From Bacteroidota bacterium (lineage in GTDB: Bacteria; Bacteroidota; Bacteroidia; Bacteroidales; Prolixibacteraceae), in NCBI GenBank assembly GCA_023412195.1, contig JAEYNZ010000126.1, positions 62,001 to 126,000 on the forward strand: a stretch of DNA of 64,000 nucleotides, in the 5' to 3' direction. Below are positions 1 through 8,695 of this stretch, one piece after another. The notes under the pieces are model-generated. The model made no database searches. It was not told where the DNA came from and saw only the letters and a program-made list of their open reading frames with translations. Each line of letters begins with the position of its first letter. The first letter of the stretch is position 1. A program made the position numbers and the translations under genes.

Positions 1-40
1 CAAAACCTCAACTCTTTTAATGATTAAACAACACCGTTAT

Positions 41-184
41 TTATTTTACCTTTACACTGTATTCATAGGCGCTGTTTTCTCCTTCCAGAACTGTATTGTA
101 CTTTCCACATAACAGTTTTGAAAAATCAAGTGCACAATATATTGCTGTCAGGTATAAAGCTGCCTGAAGATAACAGCCATTCAT
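41..184 (-). pseudogene. Possible C-terminal remnant of a secreted protein
   Basis: A short open frame (about 47 codons from an ATG; it continues open further upstream into the 3' end of the next gene). Its last 30 residues, from LDFSKLL through GKYNTVLEGEN to EYSVKVK and a stop, have the alternating pattern of the C-terminal beta-sandwich of Bacteroidetes secreted proteins (a GxYxxxLE strand followed by a final Y-V-K-V strand). The first half looks unlike a protein domain, so this may be a decayed tail with frameshifts. No ribosome binding site was seen. It could be chance. The match is by eye only. Confidence 0.22.
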
Positions 185-222
185 CTGATCTTGATCAATG
201 ATTACAATTTCATGTAATTCAC

Positions 223-975
223 TCAGTAGGAATATGTGAGATTAAGGTTCCAAAGGAAATCATTGCCGGGAATGGTTGATTCTATTGTTTTGTTTACAGT
301 TGACGAAACTGATAAAGGAAAATTTCTGCGGATCAGCGACAGGTTTGTATTTACATAAAATCCGTCATTGGCATCCATTTTCAGATAATATGTCTGTGCT
401 AAAAGCCGCATAAAGAGTTTATCAGTCAGATTCATACCTGATAAATTCATCCTGAAGGAAATAAAATTGCTGTTCCTGACAGCATCCTTATCTACCCCCC
501 GTGAATAAATATAATGAGGCCCTGCACTTATCCTTTCAGTAATAAAGAAAACAGGTGAAATTTCGCCTGCAAGATATTGATATACCCTCAGCATATCTTT
601 TGACACCCCTCCTTCGGAAACTTGTACTGTTTTGAATGAGTAAGCAGGATGTGCCCCTATCCTTAACTGAAGCCTCTCATTCTCCATTATCTTGTACCGT
701 AACCAGAAAATAAAGGTCCAGGGTTTTCCCTCCAGCGAAAAACGCAGGGTAGGATCAAACCTGAATTTCTCACCTCCCATTGTAAAATCAAAAACAGAAG
801 CAGGTTTCCCCAGTGTCAGGTTTGGAAATGTTGATAAACCTTTGGTAGTGACAGTCACTGTTCCGGCAAATGTCCTTACAACTTCTGCAGTATCGGCTTT
901 TTGAGCCAGGACAGATATGTATGGGTTTAAACAGAACAGTAGAATCAACAGCGTAAAAAACACCTTATTACTCAT
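223..975 (-). CDS. Secreted protein of unknown function, outer-membrane-barrel-like
   Basis: About 250 residues from the chosen start. I do not recognise a named family. The ATG at 975 is preferred because it puts a clean signal peptide at the N terminus (MSNKVFFTLLILLF, then cleavage near VLAQ-KAD); ATGs at 999 and 1023 would add 8 or 16 hydrophilic residues. After the signal the protein is a series of short amphipathic strands rich in Tyr, Phe and Arg, ending in an aromatic strand (NLNLTYSY), which is typical of a small outer-membrane beta-barrel. It stands alone on the minus strand, divergent from the oxidoreductase at 1178. Function unknown. Confidence 0.6.
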   Translation of the reverse strand: MSNKVFFTLLILLFCLNPYISVLAQKADTAEVVRTFAGTVTVTTKGLSTFPNLTLGKPASVFDFTMGGEKFRFDPTLRFSLEGKPWTFIFWLRYKIMENERLQLRIGAHPAYSFKTVQVSEGGVSKDMLRVYQYLAGEISPVFFITERISAGPHYIYSRGVDKDAVRNSNFISFRMNLSGMNLTDKLFMRLLAQTYYLKMDANDGFYVNTNLSLIRRNFPLSVSSTVNKTIESTIPGNDFLWNLNLTYSY

Positions 976-1177
976 CGTGGAAATATTAAAATGATCCATA
1001 ACAGAATTGCCCCTGCTAACCATATTCCAATTGGAAATTAGTTTTTAAATTTACGAAAGAAAATGGATTAAATAAACCTGAGAATTGAATTTCAGGAGGA
1101 TACATCTGAGCATTATACCATCTGCCAGCGAATGCAGTTTGTGGAACTATATGATTTAATACAATAAAAATAAAGTT

Positions 1178-2365
1178 ATGAAGATTGCCATGCTTGGTAC
1201 CGGACTCATCGGAACCTTTTATACCATGTCGCTGCACAGCCTGCGCAGCCGCGACCGTGTTACAGTTGTTTACTCCCGCTCGCCGGAACGGGGGGAAAAG
1301 TTTGCTGCAGAACACAATATACCCATGTGGACAACCAGTCTGGAAGAAGCTGTCACTAATCCGGAAGTGGATGTGGTGGTTGTAGGCCTGCCGAATGATC
1401 TGCACAGGGAGGCCATATTTGCAGCAGCAGATGCCGGGAAGCCCGTTTTATGCACAAAACCGTTGGGTAGAACTGCACAGGAAGCATGGGAAATCCTTCA
1501 GAAGGTGGAGAAGGCAGATATTTTCCATGGTTATCTCGAAGACCTGGTCTACACACCCAAGCACTTAAAGGCCCGTGCTTCGGTTGAAAACGGTGCCATA
1601 GGCAAGGTTCTATGGGTCCGTTCACGGGAGGCACACCCTGGACCGCACAGCGACTGGTTCTGGAACCCTGAAATATCAGGCGGAGGGGCTATCGTTGACC
1701 TGGGATGCCACTGCATAGAAATCGGGCGCAGCTTCATCGGCAAAAACATCCGCCCTCTTGAAGTGGTTTGCTGGGCCGATACACAGGTGAAACCCATAGA
1801 TGCCGAAGACCATGCAATCGGACTGGTACGCTACCATAATGGCGCTATCGGCCAGTTTGAAGTGAGCTGGTGCTTCCGCGGAGGCATGGAGCTTAAGGAT
1901 GAAGTGATGGGCATTGATGGCTCCATGCGCCTCGACAATTTCCTGCGCACCGGGTTTGAAGTGTTCTCTGCCGGGGGCGAAAAGGGCTATGTGGCTGAAA
2001 AAGCCGAAACTGGTACCGGCTGGATTTTCCCAGTTGGCGATGAAGTGCACGAACTTGGTTACAACAACATGTTTGCAGATATGCTCGATGCCATCGAAAA
2101 TAATAAAAAGCCATCAGAAGATTTTTACGATGGCTATGTGGTCAATGCTGTCATTGACGCATGCTACAAATCTGCCAAAACGAAAAAGTGGGAACCGGTG
2201 GAGCTGAACGAATGGCGCGGCCTCGAGAACATTGAACCCTTGTCGGCTTTCGTGGAATACGACCCGGGCCACTGGCTGGTTAAAGAGGAACTGCTTCCCG
2301 ACGGCCGCAAAAAAATCATTTTAAAAGAAAAAGCATCAGGAGAAATCATCCAGCGCGAAATCTGA
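1178..2365 (+). CDS. Gfo/Idh/MocA family oxidoreductase
   Basis: 395 residues. The N terminus is a Rossmann fold with the dinucleotide-binding loop MLGTGLIGTFY (residues 4-14), followed by the family's PNDLHREAI and TKPLGRTAQEA segments; the Lys in TKPLGR is the usual catalytic lysine of this family. The C-terminal half is the alpha/beta substrate domain (GGGAIVDLGCHCIEIG). Such enzymes oxidise or epimerise sugars and inositols with NAD(P). The substrate cannot be read from sequence. It is a single gene with an AT-rich leader (TAATACAATAAAAATAAAG) and a clear terminator after it. Its base composition appears richer in G+C than its flanks, which may mark a gene acquired separately or simply a well-expressed one. 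Confidence 0.9.
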   Translation: MKIAMLGTGLIGTFYTMSLHSLRSRDRVTVVYSRSPERGEKFAAEHNIPMWTTSLEEAVTNPEVDVVVVGLPNDLHREAIFAAADAGKPVLCTKPLGRTAQEAWEILQKVEKADIFHGYLEDLVYTPKHLKARASVENGAIGKVLWVRSREAHPGPHSDWFWNPEISGGGAIVDLGCHCIEIGRSFIGKNIRPLEVVCWADTQVKPIDAEDHAIGLVRYHNGAIGQFEVSWCFRGGMELKDEVMGIDGSMRLDNFLRTGFEVFSAGGEKGYVAEKAETGTGWIFPVGDEVHELGYNNMFADMLDAIENNKKPSEDFYDGYVVNAVIDACYKSAKTKKWEPVELNEWRGLENIEPLSAFVEYDPGHWLVKEELLPDGRKKIILKEKASGEIIQREI

Positions 2366-2386
2366 TGCCAGGTTATCTGAAAAAAT

Positions 2387-2413
2387 CCTTCAGGAAATTC
2401 CTGAAGGTTTTTT
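2387..2413 (+). terminator. Rho-independent terminator after the oxidoreductase
   Basis: An 8-bp perfect stem (CCTTCAGG, loop AAATT, CCTGAAGG) is followed by six T residues. Six A residues lie a few bases before the stem, so it could also work for transcripts from the other side. It starts 21 nt after the stop codon of the oxidoreductase. Confidence 0.85.
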
Positions 2414-2475
2414 ATTTATGATAAAAATGTTAATCAGGTTAAACTTCCTACTTATCAAATTCAGTTTAAAGTCAT

Positions 2476-2563
2476 TATTAATTCAACTTAAATTCAATTT
2501 TAATTGAGTTTTAATTGAGTTTTAATTGAGTTAATATTGAATTTAAATTGAGTTTACATTGAG
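2476..2563. repeat. 11-nt tandem repeat array, eight units
   Basis: Eight head-to-tail 11-nt units without gaps. Units 3, 4 and 5 are identical (TTTTAATTGAG, starting 2498, 2509, 2520). The others (starts 2476, 2487, 2531, 2542, 2553) differ by one to several bases but keep the AATT or ATTGA core. The array lies between convergent genes, after the terminator at 2387. An 11-bp period is close to one helical turn, so each A/T core faces the same side of the DNA. It is non-coding: an 11-nt unit changes frame every repeat. Confidence 0.9.
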
Positions 2564-2600
2564 TTTACTATAGCCATGATAAGGCGTAGGAATGAGTTTT

Positions 2601-2627
2601 TTAAGGTCTTTAAGGACCTTAAGGAGA
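2601..2627. repeat. TTAAGG 9-nt repeats forming an inverted repeat
   Basis: Three consecutive 9-nt units begin with TTAAGG (2601, 2610, 2619). Within them TTAAGGTC (2601-2608) is the reverse complement of GACCTTAA (2615-2622) around a 6-nt loop, so transcripts from either side can fold. No T tract follows, so it is not an obvious terminator. It follows the 11-nt array in the same convergent gap. Confidence 0.55.
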
Positions 2628-2679
2628 TAGTCCGAACTTAGACTAAAGCCGGATTTAAAATTTATAATGCCTATCTTTT

Positions 2680-3963
2680 TTAAAACCGGTTTACCACGGA
2701 GTTCAACTGGCGGTACCCTATGAGCCTGTCGTAGCGGCCCGACATTTCGCGGTAGTAAACAAAAATCTGGTAATCGTTTTCTGCTTCCCAGAAGCTGCCT
2801 TCGATGTTGGTATGGTCGGCTGAAGCTGAACCCTGGGGAACGTATACATAGATATAGTTGTAATAACCCTGTTTCAGCAGCATGGTCAGCTCGTAGGCAC
2901 TGGTCTGGAAGTTCCAGGTCATTTCGTTTGTTTTGTTGGCGTTCCAGTTGTTAAGTGCGCCGAACACATTTACTGAACCGCCAAGCAGCGGAGATTCGAG
3001 GGGCAATGTAAAATGCACAAAGGTATAATCGCACTCGGTATCATATTCCCGTACCTGAGGATCCTGGCTTTCAACAGCGAAATTTCCATTCATGTCTCGG
3101 TAGGAAAAGAAGCGTTTGTTGGCCCTCACCTCGTCGGTCATAAGGGTTTTATGGTAATAGGGCCTATGGAAGTCGGTTACAAGTACATTTTCACCATTTA
3201 CCCGGTTGCTGCGGTTGTCGAAGTAACGGAATTCATTACCTGCCGCAAACACATTTTCGCGGTTGTAATCATATATGAGTTGCCTGTCGCGTATGAAAAG
3301 TGGTTTAAGGTCACGGATGGCATTGTCCCACCGGTTGTTTTGCTGAATAACCACTTTTATTTCCTGGCGCGGATTGATGATGTTCAGGTTATCATGAATG
3401 ATTGAGAAATCCACTTCATGATTTTCACCTTTAAAAGCATCAAGGGTGGCCCTTCTGACTGTTCCTTCCACCTTTACCATTGGTTCCACTACATGAAACC
3501 GCTTGCTAAGTACGATATTTTCCTTGTTGCTTCCTTCATATACAACAAGTGCATAATTGCCCGATAACTTAAACTGAATATCTTCATTGGGAAGGAAGAT
3601 GAGGTAATTGATATAACTGAAGGTTGTATTGAAAGACCGGGCAAAATCCTTCAGAGGGCTATCGAAAAAACCTTCGATGTAATCATTTTGCGGAATGAAG
3701 CTTTCGTTCCAGTCGGCATCACAATGGACAATGGTATAATAGTAATCTTTAACTTCACCCGATAAATCATCGAATTTAAAAACAAGGGGATTTTCCTCTC
3801 CCATTTCCCACACCGGGTTTGAAAGTTCGAAACCTTCGCGGTGCATCAGAACAGTTTTTATCTCTTCATTGTAGACGGCATCCTCATAATAATAATTTTC
3901 CTGTGATACAGCCTGGGAAGCCAGTAAGATAAGTGCCATTAGGGCCAATATGTTATATTTCAT
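2680..3963 (-). CDS. Type IX secretion plug-type protein (DUF5103 family)
   Basis: 427 residues with a signal peptide (MKYNILALMALILLASQ, cleavage after AVSQ). The N-terminal part carries the features of the family once called DUF5103: an acidic YYYEDAVYNEEIKTV start, HREG, the LSNPVWEMG segment, and the strongly conserved YYYTIVHCDADWN. The second half is an immunoglobulin- or E-set-like domain (GSVNVFGALNNW). In Flavobacterium a member of this family plugs the periplasmic side of the giant SprA translocon of the type IX secretion system. That fits the porU, porV and gldJ genes found here at 23-30 kb, although this gene is not adjacent to them. Single gene, convergent with the oxidoreductase. 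Confidence 0.82.
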   Translation of the reverse strand: MKYNILALMALILLASQAVSQENYYYEDAVYNEEIKTVLMHREGFELSNPVWEMGEENPLVFKFDDLSGEVKDYYYTIVHCDADWNESFIPQNDYIEGFFDSPLKDFARSFNTTFSYINYLIFLPNEDIQFKLSGNYALVVYEGSNKENIVLSKRFHVVEPMVKVEGTVRRATLDAFKGENHEVDFSIIHDNLNIINPRQEIKVVIQQNNRWDNAIRDLKPLFIRDRQLIYDYNRENVFAAGNEFRYFDNRSNRVNGENVLVTDFHRPYYHKTLMTDEVRANKRFFSYRDMNGNFAVESQDPQVREYDTECDYTFVHFTLPLESPLLGGSVNVFGALNNWNANKTNEMTWNFQTSAYELTMLLKQGYYNYIYVYVPQGSASADHTNIEGSFWEAENDYQIFVYYREMSGRYDRLIGYRQLNSVVNRF

Positions 3964-4077
3964 AATCTTAAATGGAAACAGCGTACAAAATGTTTTAAAT
4001 ATACAACTAACTAATTAAACAAAGTAAATATCAGGCTCTTTGCAAATTCTGAACCAATGATTTTTCGTAATTTAACG

Positions 4078-4108
4078 TTGTGAAAAGTGAATTTATTATT
4101 TACTTTTG
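4078..4108 (+). promoter_or_regulatory. Promoter of the nqr operon
   Basis: A Bacteroidetes-type promoter: TTG (4078-4080), 20-nt spacer, then TACTTTTG (4101-4108) matching the TAnnTTTG -7 box. Transcription should begin about 4114, leaving a leader of roughly 28 nt before the nqrA ATG at 4142. Confidence 0.65.
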
Positions 4109-4141
4109 CCAACCTTAATAAACAATACTATTCTTGATATA

Positions 4142-5488
4142 ATGGCAGAAGTCATAAAGTTAAGAAAGGGACTGGATATCAAGCTGAAGGGGAGTGCCGA
4201 AAAAGTACTCGAATCGCTTCCGGTTCCTGATATGCTGGCAATTAAGCCAACCGATTTTCCGGGATTGGTTCCAAAAATGATTGTTAAACCAGGTGATGCG
4301 GTAAAAGCAGGGGATGCATTGTTTTACGACAAGTACCATCCTGAAGTTATAATTTGTGCCCCATATGGGGGGAAGGTTACCTCTGTTAACAGGGGAGAAA
4401 GGCGCCGTATACTTGAAGTGGTTATTGAAACCAGTGCGCAAGCCGGTTCACGGGAGTTCAAAAAAGCAGCACCCGGCTCTCTTTCCGCAGCAGAAATCAG
4501 GGAGCAAATGCTAACCAGCGGCTTGTGGCCCTTTATCAGGCGCCGGCCCTATGGCATTGTGGCATCACCCGATGAGCAGCCTAAGGCTGTTTTTGTATCT
4601 TCATTCGATACATCACCTCTTGCTCCTGATTATAATTTTGTAATGGAGGGCCAGTTGGGAACATTCCAGACAGGTATAGACGCCCTTGCAAAGCTTACCG
4701 GGAAAAAAGTTTATGTAGGCATTAACGGCACCTCGGTATTCACGAATCTGAAGAATGCAGAAACAATAAGGTTTTCGGGGCCACACCCTGCAGGGAATGT
4801 CGGGGTTCAGATCCACCATATTTCTCCTGTAAACAAAGGTGAGGTGGTTTGGACTGTAAATCCGCAGGATGTTTTGTTCATTGGCAGGCTGTTTGAAACA
4901 GGCAGCCCCGATTTCAAAAAAATAATTGCACTGACCGGCTCAGAGGTGGAAAGGCCAAAGTATTTGCAGACAGTATTAGGTGCACCAGTATCGACAATTA
5001 CAGAACGCAGGCTGAAAAATACAGATTACAAACAGCGGATCATCAGCGGCAACGTTCTTACCGGCACCCGGGTTAAGGTCCAGGATTACCTCGGATTCTA
5101 TGATTCCCAGGTTACAGTGATACCTGAAGGCGACGATTATGAATTTCTCGGATGGGCAGACCCGGGTGTTGACAAGTTCAGTTCGACGAAAGCTTTCTTT
5201 TCGAAATTATTTCCCAAAAAAGAATATGTGCTTAATGCAAACCTGCATGGTGGCGACAGGGCCCTTGTTCTTACCGACCAGTACCGTAAGGTGGTCCCAA
5301 TGGACATTATGCCGGTTATATTGCTTAAAGCCATTATTGCCAACGACATCGACAAGATGGAGCAGTTGGGAATTTATGAAGTTATAGAAGAAGATTTTGC
5401 CTTGTGTGAATATGTTTGTGCTTCCAAAACCAAGGTACAGGACATCCTGCGCGGGGGGATCAATGTAATGATAAAAGAACTTGGATAA
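4142..5488 (+). CDS. nqrA: Na+-translocating NADH:quinone reductase subunit A
   Basis: 448 residues. NqrA is the membrane-associated cytoplasmic subunit of the sodium pump that oxidises NADH and reduces quinone; it contributes to the quinone site. The sequence opens with the family signature IKLRKGLDIKLKG and carries the lipoyl/biotinyl-like hammerhead segment (PGDAVKAGDALFYDKYHPEV) and the GHPAG-type strand as SGPHPAGNVGVQIHH. The ATG at 4142 is chosen over an in-frame TTG at 4106 because it aligns with the family N terminus and because the promoter box overlaps the TTG. First gene of a six-gene operon in the standard order A-F; 31 nt to nqrB. Confidence 0.97.
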   Translation: MAEVIKLRKGLDIKLKGSAEKVLESLPVPDMLAIKPTDFPGLVPKMIVKPGDAVKAGDALFYDKYHPEVIICAPYGGKVTSVNRGERRRILEVVIETSAQAGSREFKKAAPGSLSAAEIREQMLTSGLWPFIRRRPYGIVASPDEQPKAVFVSSFDTSPLAPDYNFVMEGQLGTFQTGIDALAKLTGKKVYVGINGTSVFTNLKNAETIRFSGPHPAGNVGVQIHHISPVNKGEVVWTVNPQDVLFIGRLFETGSPDFKKIIALTGSEVERPKYLQTVLGAPVSTITERRLKNTDYKQRIISGNVLTGTRVKVQDYLGFYDSQVTVIPEGDDYEFLGWADPGVDKFSSTKAFFSKLFPKKEYVLNANLHGGDRALVLTDQYRKVVPMDIMPVILLKAIIANDIDKMEQLGIYEVIEEDFALCEYVCASKTKVQDILRGGINVMIKELG

Positions 5489-5519
5489 TTTGCATGTAAT
5501 TTAAATTAGTCGCAGACAG

Positions 5520-6689
5520 ATGAAATCCTTAAAAAATTTATTTGAAAGAACGAAGCCGTATGTTCAGAAAGGGGCAAAATACCATTGGCTCCATTCGACA
5601 CACGATGCTTTTTTCACCTTTCTCTTTGTGCCAAAAACCACGTCAAAGTCGGGCACGCATATACACGACTACATCGATTTAAAACGAACCATGTCGATAG
5701 TGGTGTTGTCGCTTGTGCCTGCACTCCTCTTTGGAATGTACAACGTGGGATATCAGCATTTCCTTGTAACAGGGGAACTTGACACCACAGGTTTTTTCGA
5801 TATTTTTCTCTACGGCCTTATTAAAGTGCTCCCTATTGTGATTGTATCATATGCAGTAGGGCTTGGACTTGAGTTTGTGTTTGCCCAGATGAGGGGGCAT
5901 GAAGTGAATGAGGGGTTTCTTGTTTCAGGGATGCTCATTCCGCTGATTATGCCTGTAGAAACGCCTCTGTGGATGATTGGTGTAGCCACTGCCTTTGCTG
6001 TAATTTTCGGCAAGGAAGTATTTGGCGGAACCGGTATGAACATTTGGAACCCTGCGCTTGTGGCAAGGGCTTTCCTGTTTTTTGCCTACCCTGCCCACAT
6101 GTCGGGCAACAGTGTATGGGTATCGCTTGATGAAGGCGACAAGGTGATTGATGGTTTTACAGGAGCGACTCCCCTTGCTGATGCTGCTGCTGCCACAGCC
6201 GACAGTCCGTTTACGTACAGTGTGGCCGATGCATTTTTTGGTTTTATCCCCGGGTCAATCGGGGAAACTTCGGTGGTAGCCATTTTACTGGGAGCGATTC
6301 TCCTTATTGTTACAGGAATCGGAAACTGGAAACTGATGTTATCGACACTTGTGGGAGGCGTTGTCATGGGCCTTATCCTAAACATTTTTTCAGTCAATGC
6401 TTATATGGCATTGCCATTCTGGCAACACCTCATTCTAGGCGGCTTTGCATTCGGTATGGTTTTTATGGCCACCGATCCTGTTTCTGCCGCACAAACCGAC
6501 AGGGGAAAATGGATTTATGGCTTCCTGATAGGTGTGCTGGCTATACTTATAAGGGTTTTAAACCCTGCATTCCCGGAAGGGATGATGCTGGCTATACTTA
6601 TTATGAACACATTTGCACCGCTGATCGATTATTACGTGGTGCAGGGTCATGTTAAACGCCGGCTGAAACGTGCTAAAGTTTCTGCATAA
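5520..6689 (+). CDS. nqrB: Na+-translocating NADH:quinone reductase subunit B
   Basis: 389 residues with about ten hydrophobic membrane segments. NqrB carries covalently bound FMN (and riboflavin) and forms part of the sodium channel with D and E. The FMN attachment motif is visible as GFTGATP, with the acceptor threonine at about residue 217. The soluble N-terminal part (HWLHSTHDAFFTFLFVP) is characteristic of the family. Eleven nucleotides separate it from nqrC. Confidence 0.97.
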   Translation: MKSLKNLFERTKPYVQKGAKYHWLHSTHDAFFTFLFVPKTTSKSGTHIHDYIDLKRTMSIVVLSLVPALLFGMYNVGYQHFLVTGELDTTGFFDIFLYGLIKVLPIVIVSYAVGLGLEFVFAQMRGHEVNEGFLVSGMLIPLIMPVETPLWMIGVATAFAVIFGKEVFGGTGMNIWNPALVARAFLFFAYPAHMSGNSVWVSLDEGDKVIDGFTGATPLADAAAATADSPFTYSVADAFFGFIPGSIGETSVVAILLGAILLIVTGIGNWKLMLSTLVGGVVMGLILNIFSVNAYMALPFWQHLILGGFAFGMVFMATDPVSAAQTDRGKWIYGFLIGVLAILIRVLNPAFPEGMMLAILIMNTFAPLIDYYVVQGHVKRRLKRAKVSA

Positions 6690-6700
6690 AAACTGATAAA

Positions 6701-7402
6701 ATGGACAGAAATAGTAATCAATACACATTCATCTACGCGGCAGTAATGGTAATACTTGTAGCTGCCGCGCTCGCAACGGTAGCCATGTCACTGAGGCCTT
6801 TTCAGGCAAGAAATATCGAAATAGAGAAAAAGCAGAATATACTTACTTCTGTAAATATTAGTACTACAGTAGATAATGCTGAAGAGATATTTGCAGAACG
6901 TATCCAGAACCAGTATGTTGTGAATTCAAAGGGTGAAGTGGTGGATGGCATGAACGCTTTCGACATCGATCTTCGGGACGAAAGGGCAAAACCTGTTGAT
7001 CAGCGGATGCTTCCGGTTTTTGAATTTCAGGCTGAAGATGGGCTGAAATATATATTTGAGATGCGTGGAGCAGGATTATGGGGGCCTATCTGGGGATTTG
7101 TTTCATTAAATGAAGACATGAACACCATTTACGGAGCCAATTTCGATCACCAGGCTGAGACACCCGGACTGGGAGCTGAAATCTCAACATCATGGTTCCA
7201 GGAAAGGTTCATGGGAAAAAAATTGTTCCGCGAATCAGGTGAACTCATATCAATCATTGTAACAAAGCCAGGCCAGACAGCCCCAGAGCAACATCAGGTT
7301 GACGGTATTTCGGGTGGAACCATTACAAGTAAAGGTTTGCAGGATATGTTATTTGAAGGTTTTACCGGATACACAGAATTTTTAACAAGGAAAAAATCTT
7401 AA
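6701..7402 (+). CDS. nqrC: Na+-translocating NADH:quinone reductase subunit C
   Basis: 233 residues: one N-terminal membrane helix (TFIYAAVMVILVAAALATVA) and a periplasmic FMN domain. The flavinylation motif reads DGISGGTITS with the acceptor Thr at about residue 207; the usual form is SGAT, so Ala is replaced by Gly here. FMN would be added by an ApbE flavin transferase, which is not encoded in this window. Two nucleotides separate its stop from the nqrD ATG, which suggests translational coupling. Confidence 0.96.
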   Translation: MDRNSNQYTFIYAAVMVILVAAALATVAMSLRPFQARNIEIEKKQNILTSVNISTTVDNAEEIFAERIQNQYVVNSKGEVVDGMNAFDIDLRDERAKPVDQRMLPVFEFQAEDGLKYIFEMRGAGLWGPIWGFVSLNEDMNTIYGANFDHQAETPGLGAEISTSWFQERFMGKKLFRESGELISIIVTKPGQTAPEQHQVDGISGGTITSKGLQDMLFEGFTGYTEFLTRKKS

Positions 7403-7404
7403 TC

Positions 7405-8049
7405 ATGAGTGAATCATTGTTATCAAAGAAAAATATAAAACTGCTGAGCGATCCAATGAATAACAGCAACCCGATAACCGTACAGGTATTGGGAATTTGT
7501 TCTGCCCTGGCAGTCACTGCACAGCTTAAGCCGTCGGTTGTAATGGCGCTGTCGGTTATAGCCGTTATGGCATTTTCAAATGTTATTACTTCACTGTTGC
7601 GGAACACCATACCCAACCGTATCCGCATTATTGTACAGCTTGTAATAATTGCAACACTTGTAATTCTTGTCGACCAGGTGCTGAAAGCTTTTGTATATGA
7701 TGTCAGCAAGCAGCTTTCTGTGTTTGTGGGCCTGATCATAACCAACTGTATCATCATGGGCCGGCTAGAGGCATTTGCCCTTGGCAACAGGCCTTGGCCT
7801 TCATTTCTGGACGGGGTGGGCAATGCTGCAGGGTATGGGCTGATATTGATCATTGTAGGCTTCACCAGGGAATTGTTTGGGTCAGGGTCTATCTATGGGT
7901 ACCAGATCATTCCTGACAGCTGGTATATTGCCAACGGCGGGTTTTATGAAAACAACGGGATGATGATCCTGCCGCCAATGGCATTGATCACAGTGGGAAT
8001 TATTATTTGGGTTCAGCGCAGCCGCAACACGAAATTGATTGAAGACTAA
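7405..8049 (+). CDS. nqrD: Na+-translocating NADH:quinone reductase subunit D
   Basis: 214 residues, about six membrane helices. The conserved segment ITNCIIMGRLEAFALGNRPW contains the cysteine that, with one in NqrE, helps hold an iron centre between the two inverted subunits. Members of the family are homologous to RnfE; the neighbouring nqrA and nqrF mark this operon as NQR rather than RNF. Usual length for the family. Confidence 0.97.
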   Translation: MSESLLSKKNIKLLSDPMNNSNPITVQVLGICSALAVTAQLKPSVVMALSVIAVMAFSNVITSLLRNTIPNRIRIIVQLVIIATLVILVDQVLKAFVYDVSKQLSVFVGLIITNCIIMGRLEAFALGNRPWPSFLDGVGNAAGYGLILIIVGFTRELFGSGSIYGYQIIPDSWYIANGGFYENNGMMILPPMALITVGIIIWVQRSRNTKLIED

Positions 8050-8068
8050 ACGGTAAAAGAATAGAATA

Positions 8069-8686
8069 ATGGAAAATCTGATTAACATATTTGTCCGTTC
8101 CATTTTCATGGAAAATATGGTGTTTGCCTATTTTCTTGGAATGTGTTCTTACCTGGCTGTTTCAAAAACAGTAAAAACTGCCACAGGTCTGGGTATCGCA
8201 GTTGTATTTGTTCTCGGATTCACAGTGCCTGTCGATTATCTGCTCGAGAATTATGTGCTTAAAGAGGGAGCTCTGACATGGCTAAATCCTGCATTTGCTG
8301 AAGTGGATTTAAGTTTCCTTTCATTCATCATGTTTATTGCAGTTATTGCTTCTATGGTACAGCTGGTTGAAATGATAGTTGAAAAATATGCCCCTGTCCT
8401 TTACACCCAGCTTGGGATATTTCTTCCGCTCATCGCAGTAAACTGTGCGATCCTGGGAGGTTCTCTTTTTATGCAGCAGAAGGCTTTCCTCAATGTAGGA
8501 GAGGCTACTGTTTACGGACTTGGTTCTGGCGTAGGATGGTTCCTTGCAATTGTAGGGATTGCCGCAATCCGTGAAAAACTTCAGTATTCCAATGTGCCGG
8601 CTCCTTTACGCGGACTGGGAATCACCTTTATCGTTACAGGGCTGATGGGACTGGCATTTATGGGGTTTATGGGAATTAAGTTGTAA
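8069..8686 (+). CDS. nqrE: Na+-translocating NADH:quinone reductase subunit E
   Basis: 205 residues, six membrane helices, homologous to NqrD and RnfA but with inverted topology. It opens with LINIFVRSIFMENMVFAYFLGMCSYL, a hallmark of the family including the first conserved cysteine, and repeats the signature as AVNCAILGGSLFM. It lies 19 nt after nqrD and 9 nt before nqrF in the operon. Confidence 0.97.
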   Translation: MENLINIFVRSIFMENMVFAYFLGMCSYLAVSKTVKTATGLGIAVVFVLGFTVPVDYLLENYVLKEGALTWLNPAFAEVDLSFLSFIMFIAVIASMVQLVEMIVEKYAPVLYTQLGIFLPLIAVNCAILGGSLFMQQKAFLNVGEATVYGLGSGVGWFLAIVGIAAIREKLQYSNVPAPLRGLGITFIVTGLMGLAFMGFMGIKL

Positions 8687-8695
8687 AATAAAATA

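Noticed and set aside
4106..4141. Longer nqrA with a TTG start
   Set aside because: The TTG overlaps the promoter -7 box and the extra 12 residues do not fit the family.
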